Shown one piece after another: positions 13,394 to 14,187 of a stretch of 14,187 nucleotides of DNA (its first letter is position 1; the number at the start of each line of letters is the position of its first letter). Location: NCBI GenBank assembly GCA_937973575.1, contig CALJKH010000047.1, positions 1 to 14,187 of the forward strand, written 5' to 3'. The notes beneath the pieces were generated by a model, which saw only the letters and a program-made list of their open reading frames with translations, had not been told where the DNA came from and made no database searches. The stretch is from an uncultured Solirubrobacterales bacterium (GTDB lineage: Bacteria; Actinomycetota; Thermoleophilia; Solirubrobacterales; Solirubrobacteraceae). A program made the position numbers and the translations under genes.

Positions 13394-14187
13394 ATGCGCC
13401 TACCGCCAACACCAGAAGAGCTAAGTAAGGCAGCGGTCAACACCTTCGACCGGCTGTCCCGTGGCCACCTTGCCGACTTGCGCGAGATGCCACGCGCAGT
13501 CGTTGACGAGGGCCCGCAGCGGACCGTCTACCGCTATCACCCAACTGCCAAACAGCGGGACGACATGCCACCCCTTCTGCTGGTGCCGCCGCTGGCAGCG
13601 CCAGCCCTGTGTTTTGACCTTCGGAGGGGCTGCTCAATCATTGAACATGAGCTCTCGATCGGCAGGCCCGTCTACCTAGTCGACTACGGCTCAATCGCAT
13701 TCTCCGACCGCGACCTTGGCCTTGAGCACTGGTTCGAGAGTGTTATCCCTGAGTCCGTGAGGGCAGTGGCCGCGGACTCGATGGCACCTAAGATCGATAT
13801 CTGGGGCTGGTGCCTCGGCGGCATCATGGCGATGCTCTCACTTGCCGACCAGCCGGACTTGCCGGTGCGATCAATTGCGACAGTTGCGAGTCCGTTTGAC
13901 TTCACCCAGGTTCCTCTTGTTGCCCCGCTCCGTCCGATTGCGAATGTTGCTGGCGGTGCAGCTGTGTCGCCTATCTACAAGATTCTGGGAGGAGCGCCAG
14001 CTCCAATCGTTAAGCGCGCTTACCAACTGGCTGGGCTCGACAAGTACCTAACCAAGCCAATGGCAATTGCCCAAAATCTGGACGACCGTGACTTCCTGGC
14101 GCAGCTAGAAGCAGTTGACAGGTTCATGGACAACATGCTGGCTTACCCCGGGCGGACATTCGGGCAGATGTACCAGATCGGAAGAGC
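13394..14187 (+). CDS. phaC: PHA-synthase-like alpha/beta hydrolase with Cys nucleophile elbow (3' partial)
   Basis: Open to the end of the window; 260 complete native codons (to 14173). Resembles class III poly(3-hydroxyalkanoate) synthases (PhaC), which polymerise hydroxyacyl-CoA on intracellular granules. Signs: LLLVPPLAAPALCFDLRRG at 61-79 (PhaC proteins have a similar PP.....-LDL-PG segment), VYLVDYGS at 93-100, and the elbow GWCLGG at 138-143, with Cys140 where lipases have Ser. PhaC enzymes use Cys with a C-terminal Asp and His; that region, about 90-100 residues if class III length applies, is beyond the window. Start ATG has AGGAAG upstream at good spacing. Bases from 14175 are sequencing adapter, so the last residues of the open frame (QIGRA) are artefactual. 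A non-polymerising PhaC-like acyltransferase or hydrolase is possible. Confidence 0.82.
   Translation, partial: MRLPPTPEELSKAAVNTFDRLSRGHLADLREMPRAVVDEGPQRTVYRYHPTAKQRDDMPPLLLVPPLAAPALCFDLRRGCSIIEHELSIGRPVYLVDYGSIAFSDRDLGLEHWFESVIPESVRAVAADSMAPKIDIWGWCLGGIMAMLSLADQPDLPVRSIATVASPFDFTQVPLVAPLRPIANVAGGAAVSPIYKILGGAPAPIVKRAYQLAGLDKYLTKPMAIAQNLDDRDFLAQLEAVDRFMDNMLAYPGRTFGQMYQIGR
14175..14187 (+). other. Illumina TruSeq adapter remnant at contig end
   Basis: The final 13 bases are AGATCGGAAGAGC, identical to the common start of the Illumina TruSeq adapters, and they run exactly to the last base of the window. A chance match of 13 bases at precisely the end is very unlikely. They should not be treated as genomic sequence. 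Confidence 0.93.

Overview
The window looks like ordinary chromosome from an actinobacterium (phylum Actinomycetota). The pointers are a fused PafB-PafC-type WYL regulator, a long-form RmlA, a PPOX-class flavin/deazaflavin protein ending in the WDHRKLGG signature, a CIRCE-controlled groES-groEL pair, moderately GC-rich DNA, and several genes that seem to be leaderless (a TANNNT box 6-8 nt before the start codon and no Shine-Dalgarno). I cannot place it below phylum level. There is no RNA gene, insertion sequence, prophage or CRISPR array. The last 13 bases equal the start of the Illumina TruSeq adapter, so this is very probably a short-read contig with an untrimmed end.

Layout. Almost everything is on the minus strand; read right to left from about 12.3 kb. 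(1) 12317-11361: a YhaM-like OB/HD-domain 3'-5' exoribonuclease. (2) 11275-8631: a 728-residue fused PafBC-like WYL regulator with a Lys/Ala-rich, histone-H1-like tail, overlapping by 4 nt a PPOX-class FMN/F420-binding protein. (3) 8579-5663: rmlA, rmlD and rmlB, joined by 4-nt stop/start overlaps, making dTDP-4-keto-6-deoxyglucose and reducing to dTDP-rhamnose; rmlC is absent. (4) 5617-3344: a glycerophosphodiester phosphodiesterase, a CRP/FNR-type regulator and a Nudix hydrolase chained by 4-nt overlaps, then a small ASCH-domain protein. (5) 3260-1147: groES-groEL with promoter, CIRCE operator and a strong terminator. (6) 1120-29: a non-hydrolysing UDP-GlcNAc 2-epimerase, possibly leaderless.

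On the plus strand, diverging from yhaM across a 152-bp gap, lie a serine alpha/beta hydrolase (12470-13321) and the first 260 codons of a PHA-synthase-like alpha/beta hydrolase with a cysteine nucleophile elbow (13394 to the end).

Together the genes cover envelope sugar precursors (rml genes, 2-epimerase), phospholipid head-group turnover (GDPD), protein folding, RNA or nucleotide housekeeping (YhaM, Nudix, ASCH), a probable DNA-damage regulator and possible polyester or acyl metabolism. No gap without a gene exceeds 300 bp; the longest is the groES upstream region (about 200 bp), which holds its promoter and operator. I see no obviously new biological system. The points most worth checking are the basic tail of the PafBC fusion, the repeated TANNNT spacing, the GDPD-CRP-Nudix-ASCH cluster, and the adapter at the contig end.
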